25,531 nt of DNA, taken from the NCBI GenBank assembly GCA_017478685.1, contig JAFVDC010000050.1:1-25531 (forward strand), written 5' to 3'. Source of the DNA: Bacteroidales bacterium. GTDB taxonomy: Bacteria > Bacteroidota > Bacteroidia > Bacteroidales > UBA932. Shown piece by piece: positions 16,876-24,042 of the stretch. A model generated the notes under the pieces. The model had not been told where the DNA came from and made no database searches. It worked only from the letters and a program-made list of their open reading frames with translations. The position numbers were made by a program, and so were the translations under genes. Within the stretch, counting starts at the first letter, position 1, and each line of letters opens with the position of its first letter.

Positions 16876-19422
16876 ATGAAGAAAGAAAACACTATATTTA
16901 GGAAAATAGCCACGGCCCTGGGCATACTAGTCCTGTTCCTTGCGCTGAGTTATGGCTTTGTGCCTCAGGTACTTGAGGGAAAGATTGTGGACCAGAGCGA
17001 CATTTCCGGCTACATAGGCATGTCCCATGAGATGAACGAGTGGAACAAGGCGCATCCGGAAGACCCTGCATACTGGTCGGATTCAATGTTCGGGGGCATG
17101 CCCACAACGGCTATATCGGCCCAAAGGAAAGGAGACCTTACGCAGCCACTTTACAACCTTCTGCTTCTTGGCAAGCGTCCCGCGACATACCTCTTTGTGA
17201 CGCTTCTGGGGGCGTTTTTGCTGTTCCTGGCCCTTGGCGTAAGCTGGCCGGTTGCCATCGGCGGCGCCATAGCCGTGGCCTTCTGCAGCTACAACTTCCA
17301 GATAATCCAGGTTGGGCACAACACCAAGATGCAGGCCATCGCCTTCATGCCCTGGGTCCTTGCGGCGCTTGTTTACACATACCGCCGAAAACCGCTTCTT
17401 GGCGCGGCCCTCTTCGGCCTGGCGCTAAGCATGCAAATCAAGGCCAACCACCAGCAAATCACCTACTACCTTGCCATAATGGTGCTGCTCTATGCCCTGG
17501 CCGAATTTATCCATACCTTCCGGACAAAGGAGTGGAAGCATTTCTGGATAGCGTCGGCGCTTCTTCTGGTCCTTGGCGGGGCCGGCATAGCAACCAACGT
17601 GAACAAACTTCTTCCGCTGGCAAAATACACCCCCAACACCATGAGGGGCGGCTCCGAACTATCCAAGGAGGGCGCCAACGCAGACGGCCTGGACCTTGAC
17701 TACGCCACCGCCTGGAGCTACGGCTGGGAAGAACTCCCCAACCTCATGATTCCGGATTTCAACGGCGGGGCATCGGCCGGGGCAGTGGACCCCGACAAAT
17801 CGGAGACCGTAAAACTCCTCAAGCAGTACGGCCAAAAGAACGTAAGGGAAACCGCCAAGTCACTGCCGCTTTACTGGGGGCCGCAGCCCTTCACCGCCGG
17901 GCCCATGTACATGGGTGCCATAGCAGTGTTCCTCTTCATCCTGGGCCTTGGCCTCTACAGGGGCCGGGAAAAATGGTGGCTGCTGGCGGCAACCATTGTG
18001 GCCGTCCTGATGGCTGTAGGAAACCATTTCATGGCGTTTACTGAATTCTGTTTCAAGTATTTGCCGCTTTACAACAAGTTCCGTACGGTCTCTATGGCGC
18101 TGGTGGTGCTGCAAGTATCCCTGCCGGTACTTGGCTTCCTCACCCTGGACCGCATAACCAAAGAGCAGTACACCAAAGAGCAGTTCTTGAAGGCCTTCTG
18201 GTGGGCTTTCGGCCTCACGGGCGGGTTCTGCCTGCTGGCCTGGCTGGCCCCCGGAATCTTCGGCTCGTTCAGCGGCGCGTCCGATAACGGCATGCAGGAC
18301 ATCCTTGTAGACGCCCTTGTCAAGGACCGCATAATGCTGTTCCGCCACGATGCCGGCGTGTCGCTCGTTCTCATCGTCCTCAGTGCCGCGGCGCTTCTGT
18401 GGGCATATCTTCCCAAGGGCCAAACATCTCATTCTAAGGAATTTGCAGGTTTTGGCCGAAAGTGGATCGCGGCAGTTGCGATAGGCCTCCTCTCCCTCGC
18501 GAACCTCTTCGTGGTTGGAAAGCGCTACCTCAACGCAGACCATTTCACTACGCCCAAAGACTTCAACAAGCCCTTTGCCGAACGCCCCGTAGACAAGATC
18601 ATCCTTCAGGACCAGGATCCCCAGTACCGCGTCCTGGACCTCACGGTTAACGTTTTCAACAGCTCCGTGCCCAGCTACAGGCACAAGAATGTGGGCGGCT
18701 ATTCCCCTGCCAAGCTCCAGCGTTACCAGGACCTCATAGACCACTACCTCACGGCCGAAATAAACGGCATCTACAAGGCCCTCAATGAGGCCGAAACCCT
18801 TGAAGACGTTGCCGGTTACATGGCCTCCTCAACGCCGGTCCTGAACGCCCTCAACACGCGCTATCTCATTGTGGATGAGAAGTATCCGCCCGTGGAAAAC
18901 TACGGCGCATTCGGCCCCGCATGGTTTGTGGACTCCGTGGTGGAGGCTGCAAACCCTGATGAAGAGATTGCGCTGCTTGGCCAGGTGGACCTCCGCACAA
19001 CAGCTGTCGTGGCCGCTTCAGATGCCCGGTCCCTGCCGGGCATGACGGGGTCCCTGCCGGGCCAGCCATCCGTCATTCCCGGCTTGACCGGGAATCTTGA
19101 AATGACCTCCTACACCCCCAACGAGGTCCGTTACCACTATTCGGCCACAGAGCCCCGCGTGGCGGTATTCAGCGAGGTCTTCTACCCGGAGGCCTGGCAT
19201 GCAAGCGTAGACGGAGAGCCGCTTAACCTCTTCCGCGCAGACTGGACCCTCCGCGGCGCCTTTCTTCCCGCCGGAGAGCATGACGTTGTGATGCGTTTTG
19301 AACCCCAAAGCTACAAAACCGGCGCTACTGTGTCTCTCATCGCATCCATCCTGCTTCTCCTGGCCCTTGCCGCAGCGGTGGTACTGAGCACGGGCATTTT
19401 AGGCCGAAAACGTGCACAGTGA
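16876..19422 (+). CDS. YfhO-family polytopic membrane protein
   Basis: The protein has 848 residues. After a short cytosolic N-terminus there is a long run of about a dozen hydrophobic helices (for example LGILVLFLALSYGFVP, FVTLLGAFLLFLALGVSW, WWLLAATIVAVLMAVG). A soluble C-terminal domain follows, and a final helix is near residues 815-840. The YfhO landmarks SYNFQIIQVGHNTKM and the GT-C-like extracellular loops are present. In Firmicutes YfhO is linked to glycosylation of cell-wall polymers; the Bacteroidota role is not settled. Residues 716-743 (SLPGMTG, SLPGQPS, VIPGLTGNLE) come from a palindromic repetitive insert in the DNA. The 3' end lies in the first unit of a 52-bp tandem duplication. 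The start was chosen at the first ATG after the glycosyltransferase stop. Confidence 0.88.
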   Translation: MKKENTIFRKIATALGILVLFLALSYGFVPQVLEGKIVDQSDISGYIGMSHEMNEWNKAHPEDPAYWSDSMFGGMPTTAISAQRKGDLTQPLYNLLLLGKRPATYLFVTLLGAFLLFLALGVSWPVAIGGAIAVAFCSYNFQIIQVGHNTKMQAIAFMPWVLAALVYTYRRKPLLGAALFGLALSMQIKANHQQITYYLAIMVLLYALAEFIHTFRTKEWKHFWIASALLLVLGGAGIATNVNKLLPLAKYTPNTMRGGSELSKEGANADGLDLDYATAWSYGWEELPNLMIPDFNGGASAGAVDPDKSETVKLLKQYGQKNVRETAKSLPLYWGPQPFTAGPMYMGAIAVFLFILGLGLYRGREKWWLLAATIVAVLMAVGNHFMAFTEFCFKYLPLYNKFRTVSMALVVLQVSLPVLGFLTLDRITKEQYTKEQFLKAFWWAFGLTGGFCLLAWLAPGIFGSFSGASDNGMQDILVDALVKDRIMLFRHDAGVSLVLIVLSAAALLWAYLPKGQTSHSKEFAGFGRKWIAAVAIGLLSLANLFVVGKRYLNADHFTTPKDFNKPFAERPVDKIILQDQDPQYRVLDLTVNVFNSSVPSYRHKNVGGYSPAKLQRYQDLIDHYLTAEINGIYKALNEAETLEDVAGYMASSTPVLNALNTRYLIVDEKYPPVENYGAFGPAWFVDSVVEAANPDEEIALLGQVDLRTTAVVAASDARSLPGMTGSLPGQPSVIPGLTGNLEMTSYTPNEVRYHYSATEPRVAVFSEVFYPEAWHASVDGEPLNLFRADWTLRGAFLPAGEHDVVMRFEPQSYKTGATVSLIASILLLLALAAAVVLSTGILGRKRAQ
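19028..19106. repeat. Palindromic repeat element inserted in frame in yfhO
   Basis: It contains two direct copies of GGTCCCTGCCGGGC (19028-19041 and 19049-19062) offset by 21 bp. They are followed by a perfect 8-bp hairpin, ATTCCCGG (19075-19082) and CCGGGAAT (19088-19095), with a 5-nt loop. Outer GTCAT/ATGAC sequences flank the hairpin. The composition and the encoded peptide VIPGLTGNL (IPGQAGND on the other strand) are typical of dispersed intergenic palindromes. No second copy was noticed in the window. Confidence 0.7.
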
Positions 19423-19484
19423 GTACCGGAAAGTACTGAGCACGCACATTTAACCCCCAAAACGTGCACGATGAGTACCAGGAA
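19381..19484. repeat. 52-bp imperfect tandem duplication across the yfhO/rnhB junction
   Basis: Units 19381-19432 and 19433-19484 align without gaps at 42 of 52 positions. Both begin GTACTGAGCACG and contain AAAACGTGCAC and GAGTACC. The first unit holds the yfhO stop (19420-19422); the second holds the rnhB ATG (19471) at the equivalent place. A hairpin, CGTGC-A-CAGT (19411-19420) with ACTG-A-GCACG (19435-19444), forms across the unit boundary. It has no U-tract, so it does not look like an intrinsic terminator. Confidence 0.85.
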
Positions 19485-20094
19485 GCCGAATCTTAAACCA
19501 TATTTGGAGGCTGGCAGGCTTGAAGCCGGCTGCGACGAAGCCGGCCGCGGCCCCCTTGCCGGCCCCGTGTACGCCGCCGCGGTGATACTCCCTCCGGACT
19601 TTTACCACCCGCTCCTCAACGACTCCAAGCAAATGTCGGAGCGCGCAAGGGAAGAACTAAGGCCCATAATAGAGCGTGAGGCCGTTGCCTGGGCCGTAGA
19701 GGCCGTCAGTGCCGAAGAAATAGACCAGCTCAATATCCTTTGGGCCTCCGTCACCGGCATGCAGCGGGCCGTCCTCAAACTAAGCCCCAAACCGGACTTC
19801 CTCCTTATAGACGGCAACAAGTTTCGGCCCTTCAGCGGCTATGGCTTCAAGGATTTCCAGACCGTGGTCCACGGAGACGCCACCTACGCCAGCATCGCCG
19901 CCGCCAGCGTCCTTGCCAAGACCTACCGTGACGACTTCATGCGGGAAGTGGCAAAAGACTACCCCGAATACGGCTGGGACCGCAACATGGGCTACCCTAC
20001 GCCTGAGCACATAGATGCAATCCGGCGCCACGGACTCACTCCATGGCACCGGAAAAGTTTTCACGTGAAGGAACTGGAACCGTCCCTGTTTTAA
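19471..20094 (+). CDS. rnhB: Ribonuclease HII
   Basis: The protein has 207 residues. The type II RNase H signature EAGCDEAGRGPLAGPV gives the metal ligands Asp22 and Glu23. Asp114 in LLIDGNK and Asp136 in HGDATYASIAAAS complete the active site, with the same Asp22-Asp114 spacing (92) as in E. coli. DSKQMS is the substrate-contacting loop. The enzyme removes single ribonucleotides and RNA primers from DNA in the cytosol. The ATG at 19471 lies in the second unit of a tandem duplication. The equivalent site in the first unit reads GTGA and hits a stop after a few codons, so it is not a usable start. It probably shares the promoter at 15553. The stop TAA overlaps the mrp stop in TTAA. Confidence 0.96.
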   Translation: MSTRKPNLKPYLEAGRLEAGCDEAGRGPLAGPVYAAAVILPPDFYHPLLNDSKQMSERAREELRPIIEREAVAWAVEAVSAEEIDQLNILWASVTGMQRAVLKLSPKPDFLLIDGNKFRPFSGYGFKDFQTVVHGDATYASIAAASVLAKTYRDDFMREVAKDYPEYGWDRNMGYPTPEHIDAIRRHGLTPWHRKSFHVKELEPSLF

Positions 20095-21164
20095 ACCGCC
20101 GCGGCAAGTTTACGGGCAATCTCCCTGAAGGCCTCGGCGTCCGGGCGTCCGTCAATGGAGGCCACGGGAACCCCGTCATCGGCCCCTTCACGGATGCCCT
20201 GCACAAGCGGAATCTGCCCAAGGAGCGGAATGTCAAGATCCTCGGCCATCTTAATTCCACCACCCTTCCCAAAGAGGTAGTACTTCTCATCAGGATGCTC
20301 CAGCGGAGTGAACCACGACATGTTTTCCACAAGGCCGAAAACGGGCTTCTGCACCTGAGGATTTCGGAACATGTTTACCCCGCGAAGGACGTCCGAGAGA
20401 GCCACAGCCTGAGGCGTAGTCACTATCACGGCCCCCTCCATGGGAATGTCCCCGATAAGAGATATATGGATGTCTCCGGTTCCCGGAGGCATGTCTATGA
20501 GAAGGAAGTCCAGCGGCCCCCACTCCGTTTGCAGAATAATCTGCTTAAGGGCCGTTGATGCCATGAGGCCGCGCCATATAAGCGCCTGACCCTCAGTTGT
20601 TACATGCCCAACAGAAAGCCATTTTACGCCGAATTTTTCCACCGGCACAAAGAGGGCGTCGTCCTCGTTTTCTCCGCGCATCTCTATCTGCACTCCGTCA
20701 GTTGCCGTCATGGTGGGGATGGACGGGCCGTAGACGTCGGCATCGGCAAGGCCAACCCTGTAACCCTCACGGGCAAGCGCCACGGCAAGGTTTACAGCAA
20801 CGGTGCTTTTACCAACACCGCCCTTTCCGGATGCTATCCCTATTATATGCCGAACCTCACGCAACTGCTCCAGATTGAACTCTATGCCCTTTTTTGCGGG
20901 CTTGGACGGCTCCTTGACAATTGTGTCCACGGTAACCTCCGTGCCTCCCGGGGCGTGCCTGTACAGGCAGGACTGCACCGCCCCTATGAGATAGTTCTTT
21001 AGAGGGTCCGGGCGCTTGGGAAAAGCCAGCACAACGCGTATGGCTCCGGGGTTAACCTCCACGGAGTCAATCATTCCAAGGGCTGCAAGCGGGGCGTCTC
21101 CCTTTGCGGGGTGCGTAACCTCGCCAAGCCATGAAAGTATTTGATTTTTGTCCATTTTCTCCAT
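20091..21164 (-). CDS. mrp: Mrp/NBP35-family iron-sulfur cluster carrier ATPase
   Basis: The protein has 357 residues from the ATG at 21164; an ATG at 21185 would place the promoter box inside the gene. The N-terminal 85 residues resemble a MIP18/DUF59 domain (LGMIDSVEVNPGAIRVVL). The deviant Walker A GKGGVGKST is at 113-121, and DADVYGPSIPTM and LLIDMPPGTGD (Walker B) follow. The usual C-terminal CxxC that bridges an iron-sulfur cluster in the dimer is absent: the segment reads ENMSWFTPLEHPDEKYYLFG. I recall the same WFTP-type segment in other Bacteroidota Mrp proteins, so it is likely lineage-typical and not damage. The presumed role is assembling or delivering iron-sulfur clusters in the cytosol. 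The -7 box TACTTTTG lies 8 nt upstream. Confidence 0.93.
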   Translation of the reverse strand: MEKMDKNQILSWLGEVTHPAKGDAPLAALGMIDSVEVNPGAIRVVLAFPKRPDPLKNYLIGAVQSCLYRHAPGGTEVTVDTIVKEPSKPAKKGIEFNLEQLREVRHIIGIASGKGGVGKSTVAVNLAVALAREGYRVGLADADVYGPSIPTMTATDGVQIEMRGENEDDALFVPVEKFGVKWLSVGHVTTEGQALIWRGLMASTALKQIILQTEWGPLDFLLIDMPPGTGDIHISLIGDIPMEGAVIVTTPQAVALSDVLRGVNMFRNPQVQKPVFGLVENMSWFTPLEHPDEKYYLFGKGGGIKMAEDLDIPLLGQIPLVQGIREGADDGVPVASIDGRPDAEAFREIARKLAAAV

Positions 21165-21172
21165 AATTTCCA

Positions 21173-21180
21173 CAAAAGTA
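21173..21180 (-). promoter_or_regulatory. -7 promoter box of mrp
   Basis: The minus-strand sequence is TACTTTTG, 8 nt before the ATG at 21164. It is mirrored by the S46 peptidase box at 21193-21200, 12 bp away and also 8 nt from its ATG. Confidence 0.6.
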
Positions 21181-21192
21181 CGCAAAAAACAC

Positions 21193-21200
21193 TAAATTTG
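21193..21200 (+). promoter_or_regulatory. -7 promoter box of the S46 peptidase gene
   Basis: TAAATTTG ends 8 nt before the ATG at 21209. A GTG at 21200 is in frame but overlaps the box and is rejected. A second ATG at 21218 would give a 17-nt spacer. Confidence 0.6.
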
Positions 21201-21208
21201 TGAAAACA

Positions 21209-23308
21209 ATGTATCAGATGAAACGTTTTCTTGCCCTTTTTACTGCCATTGCAGTATCATTTTCGGCCATGGCCGATGAAGGCATGTGGCTTCTGCCGCT
21301 CCTCAAACAACTCAACGGAAAAGACCTCCGTGCGGCGGGCTGCAAGCTTACCCCGGAACAGATTTACTCCATCAATAAAACCTCCCTCAAAGACGCCATC
21401 GTGCACTTTGGCGGCGGCTGCACCGGAGAGATGATAAGTGACCAGGGCCTCCTTGTCACCAACCATCACTGCGGCTACAGCAGCATCCAGGGCCTTTCCA
21501 CGGATGAGCACAATTACCTCATGGACGGCTTCTGGGCCAAATCCCTGGACCAGGAAATCCCCTGCCCGGGCCTCACGGTCACCTTCCTGGTTTCCATGGA
21601 AGACGTCACGGATGCCATTGAGAACAAGGGCGTAAAGGCCGAAGACATTGAAAAGGAGGCCGAAAAAGCCAATCCCGGCTGCAGCGTCTCCGTAACCGGT
21701 TTTTACAACGACAACATCCATTACCTCATTGTCTACCGCACTTACACGGACGTCCGCTTTGTGGGCGCACCCCCGGCATCCATGGGTAAATTCGGCGGAG
21801 AAACCGACAACTGGATGTGGCCCCGCCACACCTGCGACTTCTCCATGTTCCGCGTATACGCCGGCAAGGACAACATGCCCGCCGAATACAGCGCTGACAA
21901 TGTTCCCTACAAACCCGCCAAGAGCCTTAAGGTATCCCTGAAGGGCGTCAAGGAAGGGGACTACACCATGGTCATGGGTTATCCCGGCCGCACGCAGCGT
22001 TACCAGACCGCAGCCCAGCGTAACAACATGATAGAGACCAACCGCATCCGCATAGATGCTCGCACCGTGCGCCAGGACATAATGTGGGAGGCTATGTGCG
22101 CAGACCCTTCAGTCCAGCTCAAGTACGCCGACAAATACGCCGGCAGCGCCAACGGCTGGAAGAAGTGGCAGGGAGAGGAACTCGCCTTCCAGAACCTCAA
22201 TATAATCGGCCGTGAAGAGGAAAAAGAGGCCGCCCTCAAGGCCTGGATTGAGGCCGATCCTTCCCGCAAGGAAAAATACGGCACCCCCATCGAGGACATT
22301 GCCGATTACGTAGAGGACAATGCCGCCGACAACCGCGCCGTCACCCTTCTCACGGAGGCTCCGCTTCGCATTGAGCTTATCGGCCTTGCTGCAAGCACCT
22401 TCCGCCTTTTCTCTAATGGAATGCCCGCCGGCATAGACACCCTGGCTGCCATAAAGCAGGCCGTAGAGGCCGTCAAGGACCAGTACCGCGACTATGTGGA
22501 GCCCCTGGACCGCAAGGAAGCCGTTGCGCTTCTTGAATTCTACAGGAAAAACGCCCAGCCGGAAGACTATCTTCAGGGCCTTGGTGGCTCGGATTTCGCC
22601 GCCCTTGACATTCCCGCCTATGTCAATAATCTCTTCGACAACAGCATCTACACCTCCTACGACAAGCTGAGCGCTGCCGCAACCAGCCTTGAGGCCCTTG
22701 TGAGCGACCCCGCCGTGGAGCTTTACAACAGCGCAGTCACCGTGCTCATGAAATACTACCAGAAGATGTTCATGGGCGGAAACACCAAATACGACGCCGC
22801 CCGCAAGCACTTTGCCGCCGCCCTCATGGAGTGGGGGAAAGGCAAGGCCATGTACCCGGACGCCAACTCCACCATGCGCCTCACCTACGGCCACGTGCTC
22901 CCTTACAGCCCCAAGGACGCCCTGAAGTACGAATACTACACCACCGCCCAGGGCCTCCTGGAGAAGGAAGACCCCTCCAACCCTGAATTCATCCTTCCCG
23001 CCGGCATCAAGTCCCTTCTCCTTGCAAAGGATTATGGCCGCTGGGCCGATAAAGACGGCACCCTTCGCACCTGCTTCCTCACCAACAACGACATCACCGG
23101 CGGCAACTCCGGTTCACCGGTGCTTGATGCTAAAGGCAACCTCATCGGCCTTGCATTTGACGGAAACTGGGAGAGCATGAGCTCCGACGTCATGTTCGAG
23201 CCCGCCCTCCAGAGGTGCATCTGCGTGGACATCCGCTATGTCCTGTGGCTTGTTGAGAAATACGGCAAGGCCACCAATATCATCAACGAAATAACTTATG
23301 CCAAATAA
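21209..23308 (+). CDS. S46-family dipeptidyl-peptidase (DPP7/DPP11 type)
   Basis: The protein has 699 residues from the ATG at 21209; a start at 21218 (MKRFLALF) is equally possible. A signal peptide ends near SAMA-DEG. The chymotrypsin-like triad is visible: His87 in TNHHCGYSS, Asp210 in RHTCDFSMF and Ser634 in TGGNSGSPV. Family enzymes release dipeptides from peptide N-termini in the periplasm, feeding amino-acid metabolism. The residue 18 positions after the catalytic Ser is Gly (in AFDGNWE). If this is the position that is Gly in DPP7 and Arg in DPP11, hydrophobic P1 preference is expected over Asp/Glu. It is followed 3 nt later by a small outer-membrane protein, probably cotranscribed. 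Confidence 0.95.
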   Translation: MYQMKRFLALFTAIAVSFSAMADEGMWLLPLLKQLNGKDLRAAGCKLTPEQIYSINKTSLKDAIVHFGGGCTGEMISDQGLLVTNHHCGYSSIQGLSTDEHNYLMDGFWAKSLDQEIPCPGLTVTFLVSMEDVTDAIENKGVKAEDIEKEAEKANPGCSVSVTGFYNDNIHYLIVYRTYTDVRFVGAPPASMGKFGGETDNWMWPRHTCDFSMFRVYAGKDNMPAEYSADNVPYKPAKSLKVSLKGVKEGDYTMVMGYPGRTQRYQTAAQRNNMIETNRIRIDARTVRQDIMWEAMCADPSVQLKYADKYAGSANGWKKWQGEELAFQNLNIIGREEEKEAALKAWIEADPSRKEKYGTPIEDIADYVEDNAADNRAVTLLTEAPLRIELIGLAASTFRLFSNGMPAGIDTLAAIKQAVEAVKDQYRDYVEPLDRKEAVALLEFYRKNAQPEDYLQGLGGSDFAALDIPAYVNNLFDNSIYTSYDKLSAAATSLEALVSDPAVELYNSAVTVLMKYYQKMFMGGNTKYDAARKHFAAALMEWGKGKAMYPDANSTMRLTYGHVLPYSPKDALKYEYYTTAQGLLEKEDPSNPEFILPAGIKSLLLAKDYGRWADKDGTLRTCFLTNNDITGGNSGSPVLDAKGNLIGLAFDGNWESMSSDVMFEPALQRCICVDIRYVLWLVEKYGKATNIINEITYAK

Positions 23309-23314
23309 CTTATG
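23289..23314. repeat. 12-bp direct repeat at the S46/outer-membrane protein junction
   Basis: AAATAACTTATG occurs at 23289-23300 and again at 23303-23314. The first copy encodes the last S46 residues. The second supplies the S46 stop (TAA, 23306-23308) and the next gene's ATG (23312-23314). Confidence 0.8.
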
Positions 23315-23986
23315 AAAAAACTGTTTACACTCATTTTGGCAGGTGCCGTATGCCTTGGCGCCTATGCACAGGAATCCCGCATCCTTGAAGACTGGGAAGA
23401 GAAAATAGAAGAGCAGGAAAACGAATTCCTATCGTCTTTCTCCTACCTTAATTTCACCTACAACCACAACCTCAATGCCCCCGAAGGCTACAACGCCAGC
23501 GGCTGGGGCATTGAATGGTCCATGCTCCACCTTGGATTCAACCCCTGGAGAAACGGCCGTTTCACCCTTGGCCTTTTTGACATGGCTTTTGACTTCAACT
23601 ACCTGCAGAAGGGCTACAGCTTTGCCCGCGGCATGGAAAACAACATCGTTGCCCAGAATGTAGTTGTCCCCGCCGGAACAGCCAGCCGCGCCACCAGGTT
23701 CGCATACAAGTTCCCTCTTGGGTACATCCAGAGATTCGGCTCCTCAAAGGGCTCTGCCGCATTCCTGGTGTCTCCCGGTATTGGTTGGGACAAGTATTAC
23801 AACGACATTACAAACAATGGAGTCAAGGAATACCAGCGTTATCTGGTAAAGGGCGGCGCCTACTTCCGCCTCGACCTCCAGGTCATGGTATGGTTCAAGA
23901 ATATGGGTATTACCGGCCGTTATTCCTTCCCCAAGGACTTCAAGGGCCCCGGAGTTGTCTCTGCCGGTCTCTCCTTCCGCCTGTAG
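23312..23986 (+). CDS. Small outer-membrane beta-barrel-like protein
   Basis: The protein has 224 residues. There is a clear signal peptide (MKKLFTLILAGAVCLGAYAQ). A short charged segment follows (EDWEEKIEEQENEF, possibly helical), and then alternating strand-like stretches (FSYLNFTYNHNL, RFTLGLFDMAFDFNY, FAYKFPLGYIQRFG, AYFRLDLQVMVWF). The protein ends in SAGLSFRL, a terminal strand of barrel type although the last residue is Leu. No specific family is recognised; function is unknown. The start is 3 nt after the S46 peptidase stop, so it should be expressed with that peptidase. No terminator is visible downstream before the next promoter. Confidence 0.8.
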   Translation: MKKLFTLILAGAVCLGAYAQESRILEDWEEKIEEQENEFLSSFSYLNFTYNHNLNAPEGYNASGWGIEWSMLHLGFNPWRNGRFTLGLFDMAFDFNYLQKGYSFARGMENNIVAQNVVVPAGTASRATRFAYKFPLGYIQRFGSSKGSAAFLVSPGIGWDKYYNDITNNGVKEYQRYLVKGGAYFRLDLQVMVWFKNMGITGRYSFPKDFKGPGVVSAGLSFRL

Positions 23987-24002
23987 TGCAGCCGGGTAGT
24001 GC

Positions 24003-24042
24003 TGAAAAATATTGTATTTGCGTGAAAAATCATTATATTTGC
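24003..24042. repeat. Near-tandem repeat forming the EF-G2-like promoter region
   Basis: TGAAAAAT followed by ATTGTATTTGC (24003-24021) is repeated as TGAAAAAT, C, ATTATATTTGC (24023-24042). The second copy carries the good -7 box; the first has the same sequence with G in place of the essential A (TGTATTTG). Flanking arms GGTAGT (23995-24000) and ACTACC (24045-24050) form a 6-bp inverted repeat around the pair. Confidence 0.7.
24034..24041 (+). promoter_or_regulatory. -7 promoter box of the EF-G2-like gene
   Basis: TATATTTG has a TTG at 24012-24014, 19 nt upstream, which fits the Bacteroidota -33 spacing. It is the best two-part promoter in the window. It leaves 40 nt to the ATG at 24082, giving an A-rich leader of about 35 nt. 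Confidence 0.65.

Noticed and set aside
17860..18744. A 294-codon open frame antisense to yfhO
   Set aside because: It is a shadow of the membrane-protein gene, with no promoter box near its start and no recognisable domain.
19411..19444. Intrinsic terminator after yfhO
   Set aside because: The hairpin has a mismatch and a large loop, and is followed by CACATTTAAC with no U-tract. It is better explained by the tandem duplication.
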